DNA from: Prostheceraeus crozeri
Lineage: Eukaryota; Platyhelminthes; Polycladida; Euryleptidae
Assembly (NCBI GenBank): GCA_907163375.1
Contig: CAJQUW010002174.1
Location: forward strand, 62,001 to 126,000
Length of the DNA: 64,000 bases
Reading direction: 5' to 3'
In this document: in pieces, positions 29,677 to 37,998 of the stretch
How the letters are laid out: each line of letters starts with the position of its first letter
How positions within the stretch are numbered: position 1 is the stretch's first letter
Program-made: the position numbers and the translations under genes
Notes under the pieces: model-generated
Told to the model about the DNA's origin: nothing
Database searches by the model: none
What the model saw: only the letters and a program-made list of their open reading frames with translations

Positions 29677-30958
29677 TAACGATTATACTGAAGAATCACG
29701 TCACGATACTTTGTAATTTCAATATTTGAATCGAAGACTGCATAAATTAATACATTGATCGTCTCAGGTAGTGTTCTTTTGAACGTCAAATCCAAACAAA
29801 TATTATGAGGCACGTTCGCTTGACGATAGGGGGCACTAATATCGCTGTCAGCAGTCAAACCAAATGCATAAATAGTATATCCACTCTTAAACTCTTTCAT
29901 AGTGAGTCCGTTGGTGTCATCCGTATTGTAAAAGCCAAAGACATCCATAAAATCAACATAACTGCGCATAAATTGATCCGCAGCAAAATCTGGTTTGTAG
30001 GGTGGACCAGGATGACTCACACCATTTACACGTAAAGCAATTTCACTTAACTGATTGTGTTTAAAATTGAAAGGATTCTTCTTTATATTACCATTAAATG
30101 CATCATTTTCAACCATTGCCACCATGAGGAGCTTCGGTGCTTCCGATGGAAAGAGGCCATCTTTCATGAAACTCTTTTGATCTTTAGGAATTGTAAAGGT
30201 GAGAAGCTTTGTATGCTGAACGGGGTAAATGGCATTTTGACGGTTAAGGCCTTCAGCATGCCCTCTAATGACACTTGGATTCGGTACTACTCGACGAATG
30301 TAAAGTGCAATATCTTCCACATGAATTCTAAAATTGTCAACTTGAGGAAATGCATTCAGCGCAAATTCAGGCTTATTCAATGTCAGCTTGAGTCGCATGC
30401 TGGTATTACAGAGTAAAAACTTTGACTGTCTAAAGAAGTCTAAATTCAGCGGACCATATAGCTGACATACTCTACTATCTTTAATCATAGCAGATCGCTT
30501 TACAAAGCCACTGTTTGTTTCAACATCAAATTTTCCTGCTTCATCTCTGTACCATCCCATGGCTTCCATATGACTTTTTTGTGCTGCTGGATGAAACTGT
30601 GATACATGATTGAAATATGATTTATAGGGATAATCGCTTTGACCACCTTCCACCTGCTGCTCTCCAATCGTTAGAGAAACATCGCGAAGTAATGTAGTCA
30701 ATGGTAAATTGTTCAGTTCAACTTTATGTGTATCGTCAATAGCAGTTCCATCTGCTTGCTGAATTCTAAACCTCAAATCAAGCATCGCATAACTCAAATC
30801 TATGTAGCCATCACTACCACCAGGAATAACAAATTCAATGGGGCCAGCATTCTCAGCTGTTCGAGGATGATAATCTACAATACTTGAACTAAGAATATCT
30901 GTCTGTATGGCTTGTTGATCAAGCAAAAACCGGAAGTTTTACACTCCATGATTAGAAG
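29676..30958 (-). pseudogene. Polinton capsid-type protein, F54H12.2-like
   Basis: About 416 residues read in one long frame, with IEFVIPGGSDGYIDLSYAML near the start, then LPLTTLLRDVSLTIGEQQV, DYPYKSYFNHV and GWYRDEAGKFD. The second half has LRVNGVSHPGPPYKPDF, GFYNTDDTNGL and a final LTFKRTLPETINVLIYAVFD. This matches the F54H12.2-like family of Polinton proteins, treated in the literature as a jelly-roll capsid component. I cannot decide between major and minor capsid from sequence alone. The beginning of the gene near the ATG at 30950 is disturbed. Confidence 0.75.
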
Positions 30959-31407
30959 TTATGGCAGCGTCGTCGTTTAGCGCCTGATGAATGATTAGAG
31001 CCTCTACGACGTTTGCGTGAATGCCTTTTGACTGAAGATCGCACCTTACCAGCTCCGCGATGTTTCCTTCTTCCTTTATTCATTCGTTTAAGTGATTTCT
31101 TTCCTTGAGTAACACCAGCAAAGGTCTGCTTCAATGTTTTTAAACCGCGTTCCTTCCCACGATTCAACAAACTGCTCTTAAAACTTCTACCTCTGGAAAG
31201 ATCACTAGCAACATCACCAGCAAAGCCAACGGCATTACTTAAAACATTTCGTTTTAAAGATCTACCGACATTGGATATGAGAGGTGCTACAACAGATTTC
31301 AGTGCACCAAGTATGCTACCTCCACGTTGGCGGCGAGCACCGATGTAAATTTGTCCTCCACTACTTACATAGGAGGGTCGTGAATAAAATGAGGCAGTTG
31401 GATTCAT
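30952..31407 (-). CDS. Polinton basic core protein (adenovirus pX/pVI-like)
   Basis: 151 residues from an ATG, very rich in Arg, Lys, Ser and Gly. It has a Gly-rich hydrophobic segment (GGSILGALKSVVAPLI, about residues 29-44) and a strongly basic end (KRHSRKRRRGSN, GAKRRR). Small proteins of this form sit between capsid and integrase or protease genes in Polintons and adintoviruses and are compared with adenovirus pVI/pX. They are thought to bind DNA or act on membranes. The tail is close to or overlaps the start of the capsid gene. Confidence 0.7.
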   Translation of the reverse strand: MNPTASFYSRPSYVSSGGQIYIGARRQRGGSILGALKSVVAPLISNVGRSLKRNVLSNAVGFAGDVASDLSRGRSFKSSLLNRGKERGLKTLKQTFAGVTQGKKSLKRMNKGRRKHRGAGKVRSSVKRHSRKRRRGSNHSSGAKRRRCHNF

Positions 31408-31448
31408 AGCTCAAACCCTAAACATTGTTAGTTACAACTTTGCATGAA

Positions 31449-32537
31449 TCACTGTCGATCACTTAGATGAAAGATGTCGGCACGACGCATCCAAGAGTTC
31501 ATACTTGAAGGATAACCAGTCCATTTAACAAGACACCATTCTTCACCTTGCCGTTTTTTACATCGAATGATTTTCTCTACCAAATATGTTTCACTTTCAG
31601 TGACTACCTCAATCTCATCGCGGTAAAAGCTACCCTCAATTTCTTCATTATCGTAATCTTTCAACTTGTAGGTGGTCGGAGAGTCTTTTTGATTAATCCT
31701 TGATACTGTAAATACCTCCTCTGTCCAATTCGGAAGGTACCCTTTAGCAAAAACACTTTTCACTTTTGAGATACGAACTTTATCGCCAATTTTCACATCA
31801 CTTTTCACATGAGTGCGTTTACGTTGGAATGATTCGCGCACTTTATCTACATTATCAGCATTTACATCTACTGGTCTGAGTCCAATAGAACGATGGATAG
31901 AGTGATTGTAGGCATGGAGTGTATCTTGTAGAACCTTTGTCCAATTTTGTGTCAAGTTGGCAGTAAAATGTCGCCACAAGCGATTTTTTAATGTGCGATT
32001 AAAACGTTCAACGAGTGCAGCTTTATAAGCACTCTTTACACTAAACAACTCAATGTCATGCCTCTCAAATAATCTTGTCACATGCTGATTTTCAAACTCT
32101 TTTCCTTGATCACTCTGAATTCTTTTTGGAATCCGACCTTCTCGAAAAATTGTTTGGAATGCTTTTGCTACTCCTTTCCCTTCTTTAGTTTTTAAAGGTT
32201 GAGCCCACGCATAACGCGAGAAAATATCAATGACGGTTAAAATAAAATTATTACCCGAGTTATGTTTTGAAATGGAGGCGACATCGCACAAATCTGCTTG
32301 CCACTGTTCATCGATGTCATGAACAATATAATGGCGGGTGCGGTACTTCTTTTTCGCTTGTTTGTGGAGTGTATAGGTAGCCTGACCCTTTGACCATCGT
32401 TTCACTTGTGATTGTGGAAGACCACTCGCTTTTGATAATTTCTTGATAGATGCAAATCCTGCCGGATGTTTTACATCATAATAGATTGACTTCAAACGTT
32501 CAGTCGATGACGACTGACTCTTTTTGCTCCTTCTCAT
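31449..32537 (-). CDS. Polinton integrase (RVE family) with C-terminal chromodomain
   Basis: About 362 residues if started at the internal Met (MRRSKKSQSSS). An in-frame extension to 32669 exists but overlaps the Cys-rich frame, so I prefer the shorter start. A small helical N-terminus is followed by the RVE core: WQADLCDVAS (first Asp), RIQSDQGKEFEN (second Asp) and ALVERFNRTLKNRLWRH (Glu). An SH3-like basic part comes next. The chromodomain (YLVEKIIRCKKRQGEEW, LVKWTGYPSSMNSW) lies at the end, at about 31455-31590. The enzyme inserts the element and makes the 6-bp duplication. The chromodomain suggests targeting to marked chromatin. Confidence 0.85.
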   Translation of the reverse strand: MRRSKKSQSSSTERLKSIYYDVKHPAGFASIKKLSKASGLPQSQVKRWSKGQATYTLHKQAKKKYRTRHYIVHDIDEQWQADLCDVASISKHNSGNNFILTVIDIFSRYAWAQPLKTKEGKGVAKAFQTIFREGRIPKRIQSDQGKEFENQHVTRLFERHDIELFSVKSAYKAALVERFNRTLKNRLWRHFTANLTQNWTKVLQDTLHAYNHSIHRSIGLRPVDVNADNVDKVRESFQRKRTHVKSDVKIGDKVRISKVKSVFAKGYLPNWTEEVFTVSRINQKDSPTTYKLKDYDNEEIEGSFYRDEIEVVTESETYLVEKIIRCKKRQGEEWCLVKWTGYPSSMNSWMRRADIFHLSDRQ

Positions 32538-32715
32538 CTTTTTGCTTTCTTGCCTTTCTACATTTACAACAACTACAGCATTTAGCTTTAGCGGTTTTGC
32601 GATCGTGTTCACATTGCTTAGGGGTTTCATTATGAGAGCTGGCGCAGCAAGTGCAAGTGACAACGACATTCACCTCTGGCGGCTCATTACATGGCAAGCA
32701 ACACATATGCTTCAT
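32500..32715 (-). CDS. Small Cys-rich protein overlapping the integrase start
   Basis: A 71-residue frame from an ATG, starting MKHMCCLPC and carrying about a dozen Cys in pairs (CTCCASSH, KCCSCCKCRK), with a Lys/Glu-rich tail. It starts two bases after the stop of the ATPase gene and overlaps the integrase frame at its end, which fits tight packing of co-expressed genes. It could bind zinc. The alternative is that the Cys pattern is chance in a frame shifted against an N-terminal integrase extension. I give it modest confidence. Confidence 0.4.
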   Translation of the reverse strand: MKHMCCLPCNEPPEVNVVVTCTCCASSHNETPKQCEHDRKTAKAKCCSCCKCRKARKQKDEKEQKESVVID

Positions 32716-32716
32716 A

Positions 32717-34015
32717 TTAATAGTCTGAGAACATGTATTTCCTGGGAGGAGCTGTTTTACGTTTTCCTTTTATCAGTTTTAGTGGCGATGTAGATCTACG
32801 TCGAGTTCTTCCTCTTGTTTGCTTAGTGAGTGTGGGAGGGGATGTAGCAGGTGACGCCTTAAACCAATTTGTTGGCATTTTCATCGTCTGAAGCATTGGA
32901 GCAGTAGCCACTGTTGAATCAAGTTCTTTCAATGTCTCATTATTCAAAGCAAATTTTGGCACATTATGCTTTTTCAATAGTTTAAGAAAGCATGACCAAC
33001 CAGGTGGAACATAGCCCTGACGGCGCTTTCTACGTGTCGCATACTGAATCAAGTCTTCATAACGTGAAGCATCAATCACTTTATTTTCATCTGTAATGAT
33101 TTCTCCTCTATCATTTACATTGAGATGGGGTTCAATACTGTTGAAAAGAGATATGGCATGTGCGTGAGATGCTAAAGGTGTAGCAGTCGATACAGAGTCA
33201 CGCATCTTATTCTTCAAGTTTTTTAATTGCTCAACAGTTTCCGATTGTAATAATACAGCACGATGTGGATCTTTGATGTGAACATTTTGCTGATAATCTA
33301 TTTCTTTCCTATACATTTGATTTGCAAGAGGTTGCTTTACTTGCTGCATGGCAGTCAATTGTACATATTCATCCTGAGGAATAACAATCATGCGAGAATA
33401 AGAACTCATAGTTTGTAGATAATCATGGGAGTTTTCAAAAAATCGAAATCTAAATTCTTCCGGACACTCTTGCGTAAAGTCAATGAATAAGTAACCGTGT
33501 GGTTTTTCAGTAGCTGCTTCAAAAATTTCAATTAAGGCTTTTGATCCTCTGGGTGCAACTTGTCGCGCCAAAATTTCAAATTGACTTTTATCTCGCGGAT
33601 TCTTGAAAATAGCATAATAGTGTGTATTCAGGTTTCGTGTACGAGCTTCTTTTCCATCAGGAATCAAATTTTGTGTGATATAGATGATAAATCACCTTTT
33701 ATGGTGTGCTGCGCGAGTGAACATATCTGTAACATCTTTTGAATTCTTACTTTCTTTTAATAAATCATCCAATACAACAACATCATTAGACTGAAGTTTA
33801 TCCACTGCAATAATTCCTTCATGTCGAATAAAGTTGCGACTTTGCAATTCCTGAAACGACGGTTGATAAATACCATAACACCAAATCACTCGATTGATAG
33901 GTTCCTTAAACAACTACCTTCTTTTATCCAATAAATTCAGCGTGAAAACAGTTTTACCTGCATGAGATGGACCTGATACAGTCAGAACTTTATCACATTG
34001 AAGTCTGAAATCCAT
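32717..34015 (-). pseudogene. Polinton packaging ATPase (FtsK/HerA, A32-like), broken
   Basis: The start shows VSGPSHAGKTVF (Walker A) at about 33950-33985. Then come VVVLDDLLKES (Walker B), DMFTRAAHHK and a TRNLNTHYYAIFKNPRDKSQF segment followed by LARQVAPRG. All of these are typical of the Polinton genome-packaging ATPase. The C-terminal 100 residues are basic (RGRTRRRSTS). The protein would pump the element's DNA into a capsid. The locus has about two breaks and is a fossil. It lies directly upstream of the Cys-rich frame and the integrase on the same strand. Confidence 0.85.
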
Positions 34016-34046
34016 TTTATTACTTTGAGATTCAACATTTGCATAA

Positions 34047-34391
34047 TTAACGCTTAGAGCCAAAGATATTACCCAATAGGTTGCCCACGGCAGGAGCTAT
34101 CATTGGAAGTATTGCTGAAAGGAAACCACCCTTTTGTGTTAGAGTTTTCCTCTTTCTTTGAAGGGTGACTTTAGGATTGGAGATGAAACGCAATTTCGTA
34201 GCATATCGCTTAAGTAGCTTTCGTTGTTTTGGCGCTAATTTCTTCGTCCTCAACTTCCTCACATGAGAAATAATTTCACAAATGAATTTATCGTTAGCAT
34301 GTCGTATAGCATTGTATCGCTGATTTGCTTTCATTCGTCGGAGAGCTTGAATGGCTGAAGAAAACTTTGAAGACTTTTTACGTTTCGCCAT
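34047..34391 (-). CDS. Small basic protein with hydrophobic end (Polinton core or membrane-active type)
   Basis: 114 residues from an ATG: a Lys/Arg-rich N-terminal two thirds (MAKRKKSSKF, KLAPKQRKLLKRYATKLRF), then KGGFLSAILPMIAPAVGNLL and a short basic end. Proteins with this KGGFL...LP/AP tail recur in Polintons next to the ATPase. Their hydrophobic end recalls adenovirus membrane-active peptides. The function is inferred from form and place only. Confidence 0.65.
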   Translation of the reverse strand: MAKRKKSSKFSSAIQALRRMKANQRYNAIRHANDKFICEIISHVRKLRTKKLAPKQRKLLKRYATKLRFISNPKVTLQRKRKTLTQKGGFLSAILPMIAPAVGNLLGNIFGSKR

Positions 34392-34442
34392 TTTCCGTGT
34401 TAGTCTTTGCTAAAACCTATCTTTACCACATTTGCATAGGTA

Positions 34443-34766
34443 CTAACTATTGCGGCATAAGTGACACTCGAAATGAGCAATTTCACAGTGGTTACATTTG
34501 CAAAGTTGAATGCAATTACGTATGAAACAGCGTTGACAAAAAGCGTGCTTACATCTCTTGAAGATGCGCTTTTCATTTCCATCCTTTCGCTTACATACAT
34601 CACAACACATAGTTTCACCGTTACTGATGTCTATAGCAAGTCTTTTTGAAGATATGAATTTGCTAGCCTTTTCTAAATAATAGACGCATGTACAGAAGGA
34701 ATATACTTCGAGAGTGAGCAGACATAGCTCGAAAACCAGTTGTGCTACAATCAAGTACCACTGCAT
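34443..34766 (-). CDS. Membrane-anchored RING-like zinc protein of the Polinton
   Basis: 107 residues from the ATG at 34766 (an upstream TTG is less likely). Residues 1-32 are hydrophobic (MQWYLIVAQLVFELCLLTLE), long enough for a signal anchor. Residues 50-105 are Cys/His-rich with CCDVC, KRCKHAFCQRC, CIQLCKC, NHC and CHLC, spaced much like a RING or related cross-brace finger. This would fit a small E3 ubiquitin ligase in a host membrane. I know no standard Polinton gene of this form. Ligase activity is inference. Confidence 0.5.
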   Translation of the reverse strand: MQWYLIVAQLVFELCLLTLEVYSFCTCVYYLEKASKFISSKRLAIDISNGETMCCDVCKRKDGNEKRIFKRCKHAFCQRCFIRNCIQLCKCNHCEIAHFECHLCRNS

Positions 34767-34768
34767 TT

Positions 34769-35185
34769 TCAATTTTTCTTTATAGAAAGTTGAATGTGAA
34801 TATCTGAAATCGCTTCAATCACTAGACTGCTACCATGATGGTTAAATGCATTAAGACGTTCAGCAATTTTTATCATATGTCTTTTAAAAAATTCTTCGGG
34901 GTGATCTACCACTTCCATTGAATAAGAAGCAAAATGGAAAGAGCGACTTTCCACCTCTTCCTTTCCAAAATGACTAAACTTAATTTTCGCAACTAATCGC
35001 GCCATGACAATGCTATCAGAGAATGTATTCATTAACTCTAGAAATAGAGTGCTAGCATCATCGACCACTGCTTCGATGTCGGTCTCATCTTTATGAAAAT
35101 TTATCACATTATCTTGAACAGCTCCTTTTAAACTTTGCCTATGAAAATGTAATGTTCCGCAGTCGTTTGAGAAAGACATGATCAC
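34769..35185 (-). CDS. Stand-alone relative of the PolB N-terminal domain
   Basis: About 137 residues starting MSFSNDCGTLHF. The centre (VMARLVAKIKFSHFGKEEVE, RSFHFAS, then a HM-I-RLNAFN segment and GSSLVIEAISDIHIQLSI) follows the same pattern as the PolB region at about 21430-21700, which reads MKALIYLKLKYIKIDF, IQFHVPSSS, DKFNQRDSALIFDGV and IFKISLLE. Spacing and hydrophobic pattern match over about 90 residues. It appears to be a separate copy of the PolB N-terminal domain. It might bind terminal protein, DNA or PolB itself, but its function is unknown. Confidence 0.5.
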   Translation of the reverse strand: MIMSFSNDCGTLHFHRQSLKGAVQDNVINFHKDETDIEAVVDDASTLFLELMNTFSDSIVMARLVAKIKFSHFGKEEVESRSFHFASYSMEVVDHPEEFFKRHMIKIAERLNAFNHHGSSLVIEAISDIHIQLSIKKN

Positions 35186-35266
35186 CCTTTATCTAACCCA
35201 TCCATTGCATGAAAACAACAACTCTTCTCATAGTAACATTTACTGAATAACGGTAACAAGCATGCA

Positions 35267-35797
35267 TTATAAATCAATGGTTTGAAAGAGATAAAATAGA
35301 TGCAGCTGGTAACTATCATACAGCGAGCAATGATAACCATACAGGACTTTGGCAGTGCTGAGGTAAGGAGGAAAGAAGCATTGGTTATGAACGTAGCTAC
35401 TACAACGAACAGACAAAATAGGAACAGACAAATCCTTAAAACGTTTCGTGACTTCATGATAATGTTGATTCACTCTACTATCCCAAGGTGGGAGCAAAAC
35501 ATCATCAATGATTAGATTAGGAAATACTTTCCTCTCCTTACCAGGATTATTACAAAAGATGCGTATAACATTGAAAGCAGCTAACCATCGTTTAAAGTCA
35601 ATAAGAAGAGCACTCTCACAAGAAAAGCCATAGTCTTGCAAATATTTCAGATTAAGTCCATGAATGTGTTTTCTCGCCCATTGATCAACATTCGGATTGC
35701 AGTTGGCATGTTCATGATAGACACTGACAATCTGATATGTCCAATTGTTCATAGCAATAGCACTGAGCTCCTGTACAGGTTCACCCTCACAATCCAT
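35267..35797 (-). CDS. DCEGE-type exonuclease-like protein of the Polinton
   Basis: 176 residues from an ATG. It starts MDCEGEPVQELSAI, in which a DxE pair at the end of a first strand recalls DEDD exonucleases. It continues with VYHEHA, ARKHIHGLNLKYLQDYGF, the segment FKRWLAAFNVI, and VLLPPWDSRVNQHYH. I have seen this DCEGEPxQE..HGLN order in uncharacterised Polinton-linked proteins. A nuclease or RNase H-like fold is a reasonable guess. The end is Tyr-rich (YDSYQLHLFYLF), and a Cys/His pair lies before it. Confidence 0.55.
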   Translation of the reverse strand: MDCEGEPVQELSAIAMNNWTYQIVSVYHEHANCNPNVDQWARKHIHGLNLKYLQDYGFSCESALLIDFKRWLAAFNVIRIFCNNPGKERKVFPNLIIDDVLLPPWDSRVNQHYHEVTKRFKDLSVPILSVRCSSYVHNQCFFPPYLSTAKVLYGYHCSLYDSYQLHLFYLFQTIDL

Positions 35798-36013
35798 AAA
35801 AATGATGATAGAAGCCTAAAACGGAAATTTACACATCTAAGGAAACGTTCTATAACATATTACAAAATGAAGAATTACATCGATGCTTTTCATGACAAAA
35901 TACACAAATGATATGAAGAATGGCAACGAAGAAGTAAAATGTATCTAATAAGACCACGTCTACGACACTCAAAGCACATAAGCGAATTGTCATAGGGTAG
36001 AGTTAGGAAAGGG

Positions 36014-36783
36014 CTAGTAATTCTCCTTCTTTGATTTGCGTTTTGATGTAGCATTCTTCTCCGACTTGCGCTTCGTACCACTGCTGTTAAGGATTTGATC
36101 AATTATGTCGTCCACGTTGGGTGGTTTTGGAATATATAGGATGGATTCCATATGCATGGAGAGAGAGGCTATTTTATTATCCTTATGCCGACCATAATAT
36201 AGCCCATTCACTTTGAAAAGGATATCCCAAGTACCTTCTCCGAGCTCGTCGCATGTGATGGGTGTTGAATGATCTCCCTCCTTCTTATAGTAAGTACACC
36301 AATGTGATACCGGTAGGCAAATTTGATTACCATCCCAAATCTTTCTATAGGGAGTATCCTTGTCATCTCTCGCCTTCCACTCTTGAGCAAGAGGAGTAGG
36401 AATGTCCATATTTAATGTCACGTACTCCTCAATAATATCAAGTTGGTGGCGAATGTACGGACTCACGGGGATCAGTATGTAGTCCCCATACTGATTGTGC
36501 ATTATCTTGACATCCGTGGAAGGGAGCATTCCAGTTTGGAGTACTACACCATGATCGTCATAACGCAAGACTTGTTTAAATTTACGCTGTAGCGGTGTAG
36601 GATTATGTACCTTGGTTGTTTCTTCCACTGGCCTCAGTTGTAGATGATCTGATCGTAGCGAACCTTGTAACGTTTGACCAACATTTTGTCCTACTAGTGC
36701 AGCAGATGGAGTAGATGCCTGAAAATGGAAAAGATTGTATTACGTTTACGTTCAAGGGAGGGAGGAAAGTAGCGACTTACCAT
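36014..36783 (-). CDS. Polinton protein of about 235 residues with a start-codon exon
   Basis: The ATG at 36783-36781 is followed directly by GTAAGT. A 62-bp intron ends in CCATTTTCAG at 36719, after which an open frame runs to 36014. The N-terminal 40 residues are Ser/Ala/Gln-rich, then LQRKFKQVLRYDDHG and ILIPVSPYIRHQLDIIEEY. The centre is aromatic (CLPVSHWCTYYKKEGDH) and the end basic (KRKSEKNATSKRKSKKE). It is not recognised. The short intron behind ATG repeats the layout seen in PolB. Its TATA box is on the minus strand at 36887-36895. Confidence 0.6.
36719..36780 (-). other. Candidate intron directly after a start codon
   Basis: 62 bp with donor GTAAGTCGC and acceptor TTCCATTTTCAG. The frame on the far side stays open from the first base, so ATG alone would form the coding part of exon 1. 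Confidence 0.6.
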
Positions 36784-36886
36784 TTTAGTTGGATAATAGA
36801 ATAGGGAACAAGAGAGAGAGAGAAAATGTGCGTCCGTCACTCGTGCAATTCAACGATGGAATGATTCTCACTGTAGAAGGCTCGCT

Positions 36887-36895
36887 ATTTATATA
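36887..36895 (-). promoter_or_regulatory. TATA box of the 36.0-36.8 kb gene
   Basis: TATATAAAT on the minus strand, about 100 bp ahead of the ATG at 36783, with a pyrimidine- and AG-repeat-rich leader between them. Confidence 0.55.
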
Positions 36896-37076
36896 GAAAT
36901 GCTTGATTCTCATTGGATGATGATCCTCATTGGATAATAACATCAAGCTGATTCCAAATCTGGCCTCCGTTTACCAATCCGAGCCTTCATTCGCCCGCTG
37001 GAGCTGTTTCTTGGGAAATTCTAACTCTGTCGTTTTTCGTCAATCTCCCAAAATCTTAAATGGCGTCTCACATCTA

Positions 37077-37992
37077 AACGAAGACAGATATGAACAAGCC
37101 GTTTCTTTCACTGAATTTGTCTCACTCTTAGCTTTCAAACGAGCTATTGCACGACAAAATCCGTCCACTAGAAGCCAAGATCGAAGCTAGCTGTCCAGAG
37201 GGGGGGGAGGTCAGTGAAATTTGATGAAAAATGTTTTGGTGACGGTCCCAGGTCGAAATTCCACACTTTGGAAAATTTTCAAAATTTTACCCATACAAAG
37301 CCACTCTGACACTTAGGATTTTTCAGGTGAGCGGGCTCCGACCTAAAATCTTGTAACCGCTCTAACTTTTGAACGGCTGGTCCGATTGACTCGCAACAAA
37401 AAATGTCGTCGAGCAGTTTTTTCTCCTCTTTCAAACGAGTAGCCTTACGACAAAATCCGTTCACTAGAACCAAAGTTAGAAGATTGCTGTCGGGGGGGGG
37501 TCAGTGAAATTTGATGAAAAATGTTTTGGTGACGGTCCCAGGTCGAAATTCCACACTTTGGAAAATTTTCAAAATTTTACCCATACAAAGCCACTCTGAC
37601 ACTTAGAATTTTTCAGGTGAGCTACGACAGTCCACCCTCCCAACCTGGCCGGCACACCACGCCAACCTGGCCGGCACACCACGCCAACCTAGACACCACA
37701 TCACCGCGCGCTATACGACAGTCGGCCAGAGGGCGGGGAGGATGACGACGTCAGCGAACCTGACGGACGCACGTGGCCGGCACACCACGACACTCTGCCG
37801 TTCCAGAGGGGGGGGACGTCAGACCCGAAGCACCACGGCGGCCGACCACGACACTCTGCCGTTCCAGAGGGGGGGACGTCAGACCCGAAGCACCACGGCG
37901 GCCGACCACGACACTCTGCCGTTCCAGAGGAGGGGGACGTCAGCGACGGCGGCCATCTTGCGCGGTCCAGAAGTGGAGTTTTACTTACTACT
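37077..37992 (-). repeat. Polinton right terminal inverted repeat
   Basis: Inverse of 15577-16423, ending in the complement of AGTAGTAAGTAAAAC at 37992. It holds three copies of the short GGAACGGCAGAG unit and two of the longer internal repeat. The interval 36900-37076 between the last promoter and this arm is unique and holds no gene I can support. Confidence 0.9.
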
Positions 37993-37998
37993 GCCCCA
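37993..37998. repeat. Polinton target-site duplication, right
   Basis: GCCCCA, identical to 15571-15576. Satellite DNA follows at once. Confidence 0.9.

Larger units (their letters stand above)
15577..37992. mobile_element. Polinton/Maverick element, structurally bounded, genes broken
   Basis: This is a 22.4 kb element with inverted repeats of about 0.85-0.9 kb starting AGTAGTAAGTAAAAC, a 6-bp target duplication, and the family gene set (PolB, integrase, packaging ATPase, protease, capsid-type and core-type proteins). Plus-strand units fill 16886-19265, 20666-24769 and 27942-29188. Minus-strand genes fill 20173-20568, 24949-27906 and 29215-36783. The ends look whole, but several large genes are interrupted, with about eight to ten breaks in all, so it is a fossil. 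The near-identical inverted repeats and the perfect duplication suggest a fairly recent insertion, younger than the copy at 1150-9740. It sits inside satellite DNA. Confidence 0.95.

Noticed and set aside
31449-32669. Integrase taken as evidence for an LTR retrotransposon
   Set aside because: There is no reverse transcriptase, gag or LTR nearby. The ends, the 6-bp duplication and the neighbours are those of a Polinton.
35182-35457. A hydrophobic 91-codon minus-strand frame
   Set aside because: It overlaps the end of the DCEGE-type protein in another frame. That protein is better supported by motifs.
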